Assembly (NCBI RefSeq): GCF_037038585.1
Contig: NC_092521.1
Coordinates: 75,231,398-75,295,397, forward strand
Direction: 5' to 3'
DNA length: 64,000 bases
From: Patagioenas fasciata
Taxonomy: Eukaryota > Chordata > Aves > Columbiformes > Columbidae
The translations under genes were made by a program, and so were the position numbers. The notes under the pieces were generated by a model. The model was not told where the DNA came from, searched no databases, and was given only the letters and a program-made list of their open reading frames with translations. Shown here piece by piece: positions 62,791 through 64,000 of the stretch (position 1 is the first letter of the stretch; each line of letters opens with the position of its first letter).

Positions 62791-64000
62791 GGTGTTGCAG
62801 TCCATTTAAGCTAGTTAGAGTTTCCTGCACTAATCTGGACAATGGATATAGAATCACATGGCTTTGTCCTTTTGGATATGTCTGCACTATTGAGAAGAAA
62901 TACTAACACATCCATGTTAGCTGTAAACAAGTCAAATCAGCTACAAAATCAAGTCAGACAGCTGGATAAATTCATACAAGAGAACTCTTGAAACTGCTGT
63001 AGGGACCTGCTGCTGACACCTGGTTCAGCTGGTTTACATTTGCATTTGGTCTGAGTGCAGACAAGTGCTGGGAACAGGGGAGGTGGTTTTATATTAGGTT
63101 AAAAAAGTAACAAGCATTTGGATATATTAGACATGGTTCCGACTCAGTGCATCCTAATACAGAAAAAGTCATATTTTTCACTCTTGCCCTGGGATCAAAA
63201 ACCTTCATTACACTCTGTTCGGAGAGCTGACTTCAGGATAGAAAAAACACTACATGTCAAATCTCTTTATGGGGCTCAGCTCTTTTTTTTTTTTTTTCTC
63301 TATTCTCTCTATTGTTCTTTTAGAGCCTTCATGTCACTTACTTTATTTTTTCAGGTTGTCATAAATGGTCTCCTAAGTTTTTTTTTCCTCACTATGGGAT
63401 AGTGTAGATTTGCTTTGGCACTTGCTAGTGTTGGTGCAGTCTTCAGGTTTAATTTTTAGTTTATCACTAAATGGTAGTCTAATCTGACCAACAGATCAGT
63501 TTATGAGAATGGCTGTAGCAGGTAGCAGTCTTTTCTGCTCTCAGGTTTAGTAAGACTCTTTCATATAGAAAATATCTTTGCAACTACTGATATTAAAAAA
63601 AAAAAATCTACTTTTGTTTTAATGTGCTGTGCTTCTCCATAAATGTACCAGGGTCCCTTCAGTGAAAATAAACCAAGAAAAAAATCCTAGATGGCTATAA
63701 AGAGATTTTATACAGTTTCACCCTTAGGTGAATTATTATAAGTATTATATAAATCCTTGAAATCACACAGATTATCATGAAGATGCTGGCTCATCCCCAA
63801 CAATATGGAGAGCAGTGCAATATTGTGTCCTTTTCTGATTTTTATCTAGTACAGTGATGCACCTTATTTCATGCAGATTGATCAAAATCAATACCTTGCA
63901 CACAGAGATTCATTTCACTTTGTTCCAGAATACCTATCCTCAGCTGCATCATTATGCAAGATAATTTATGAAAAATAAGTAAATGGATTGTGATCTAAGC
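62791..64000. other. AT-rich non-coding stretch to the end of the window
   Basis: No gene or repeat recognised apart from a T15 run at 63283-63297 and an A-run near 63596-63606. Confidence 0.4.

Noticed and set aside
62687..62906. Frames on both strands in the G/T-rich tract at 62.7 kb
   Set aside because: Low-complexity translation of GGTT and GTTT repeats.
1..64000. tRNA, rRNA or small RNA genes
   Set aside because: No stretch showed the tRNA A/B boxes with a foldable cloverleaf, and no rRNA or snRNA sequence was recognised by eye. A covariance-model scan was not possible.

Overview
This window is nuclear DNA from a bird. It carries several fragments of CR1 LINEs, recognisable by the CR1 open reading frame 2 (ORF2) reverse-transcriptase vocabulary and by the avian CR1 3' end (runs related to 'attctatg'). 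It also carries solo retroviral LTRs of types that are abundant in birds. These include the type whose sense strand runs from TGTGCTGG to a TTAAACCACGACA-like end. Base composition is AT-leaning with short simple repeats and no operon-like structure. The LTR types point to a non-galliform bird, but that is inference. I find no host protein-coding gene, tRNA, rRNA, CRISPR array or bacterial feature that the sequence supports. The many short open frames look like chance or sit inside repeats.

Layout. About 1.02-4.84 kb is the broken 3' part of an old endogenous retrovirus (RNase H, integrase, envelope remains) on the + strand. About 7.1-9.09 kb is a 2 kb CR1 copy with most of the reverse transcriptase, frameshifted (+). 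From 10 to 21 kb there are small CR1 3' ends at 10.3-10.7 (-), 11.7 (-), 14.4 (+) and perhaps 21.0 (-), a (TG)n tract at 18.7 kb and an exact 87-bp duplication at 19.0 kb. At 21.4-22.5 kb lies a GC- and TG-rich block that resembles LTR-type repeat DNA. At 26.37-27.10 kb there is a complete solo LTR with a 5-bp target duplication. A TG/CG alternating tract lies at 30.2 kb, and a very old CR1-type reverse-transcriptase relic at 34.3-34.9 kb (+).

From 36.7 to 38.9 kb there is a relatively GC-rich block that I could not assign. A CR1 linker fragment lies at 40.0-40.3 kb (+) and a (TAAAA)16 array at 41.5 kb. At 44.5-46.1 kb an ERV-derived LTR-type element is split by a CR1 insertion. A second solo LTR with a 5-bp target duplication lies at 46.66-47.25 kb and a third, internally deleted one at 54.88-55.27 kb. 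CR1 3' ends lie at 51.0 (+), 53.6-53.9 (-) and 61.3-61.9 kb (-), and a G-quadruplex-type G-rich tract at 62.7 kb.

Reading. The window looks like an intergenic or large-intron region built from layered retrotransposon insertions in non-coding DNA. Nothing here works together as a gene system. I did not find a new biological system. The items most worth checking are the exact hairpin-containing duplication at 19 kb, the two solo LTRs with intact target duplications, the nested insertion at 44-46 kb, the Z-DNA-type and G4-type tracts, and a few AT-rich stretches that look like conserved non-coding elements but cannot be shown to be so without alignment.
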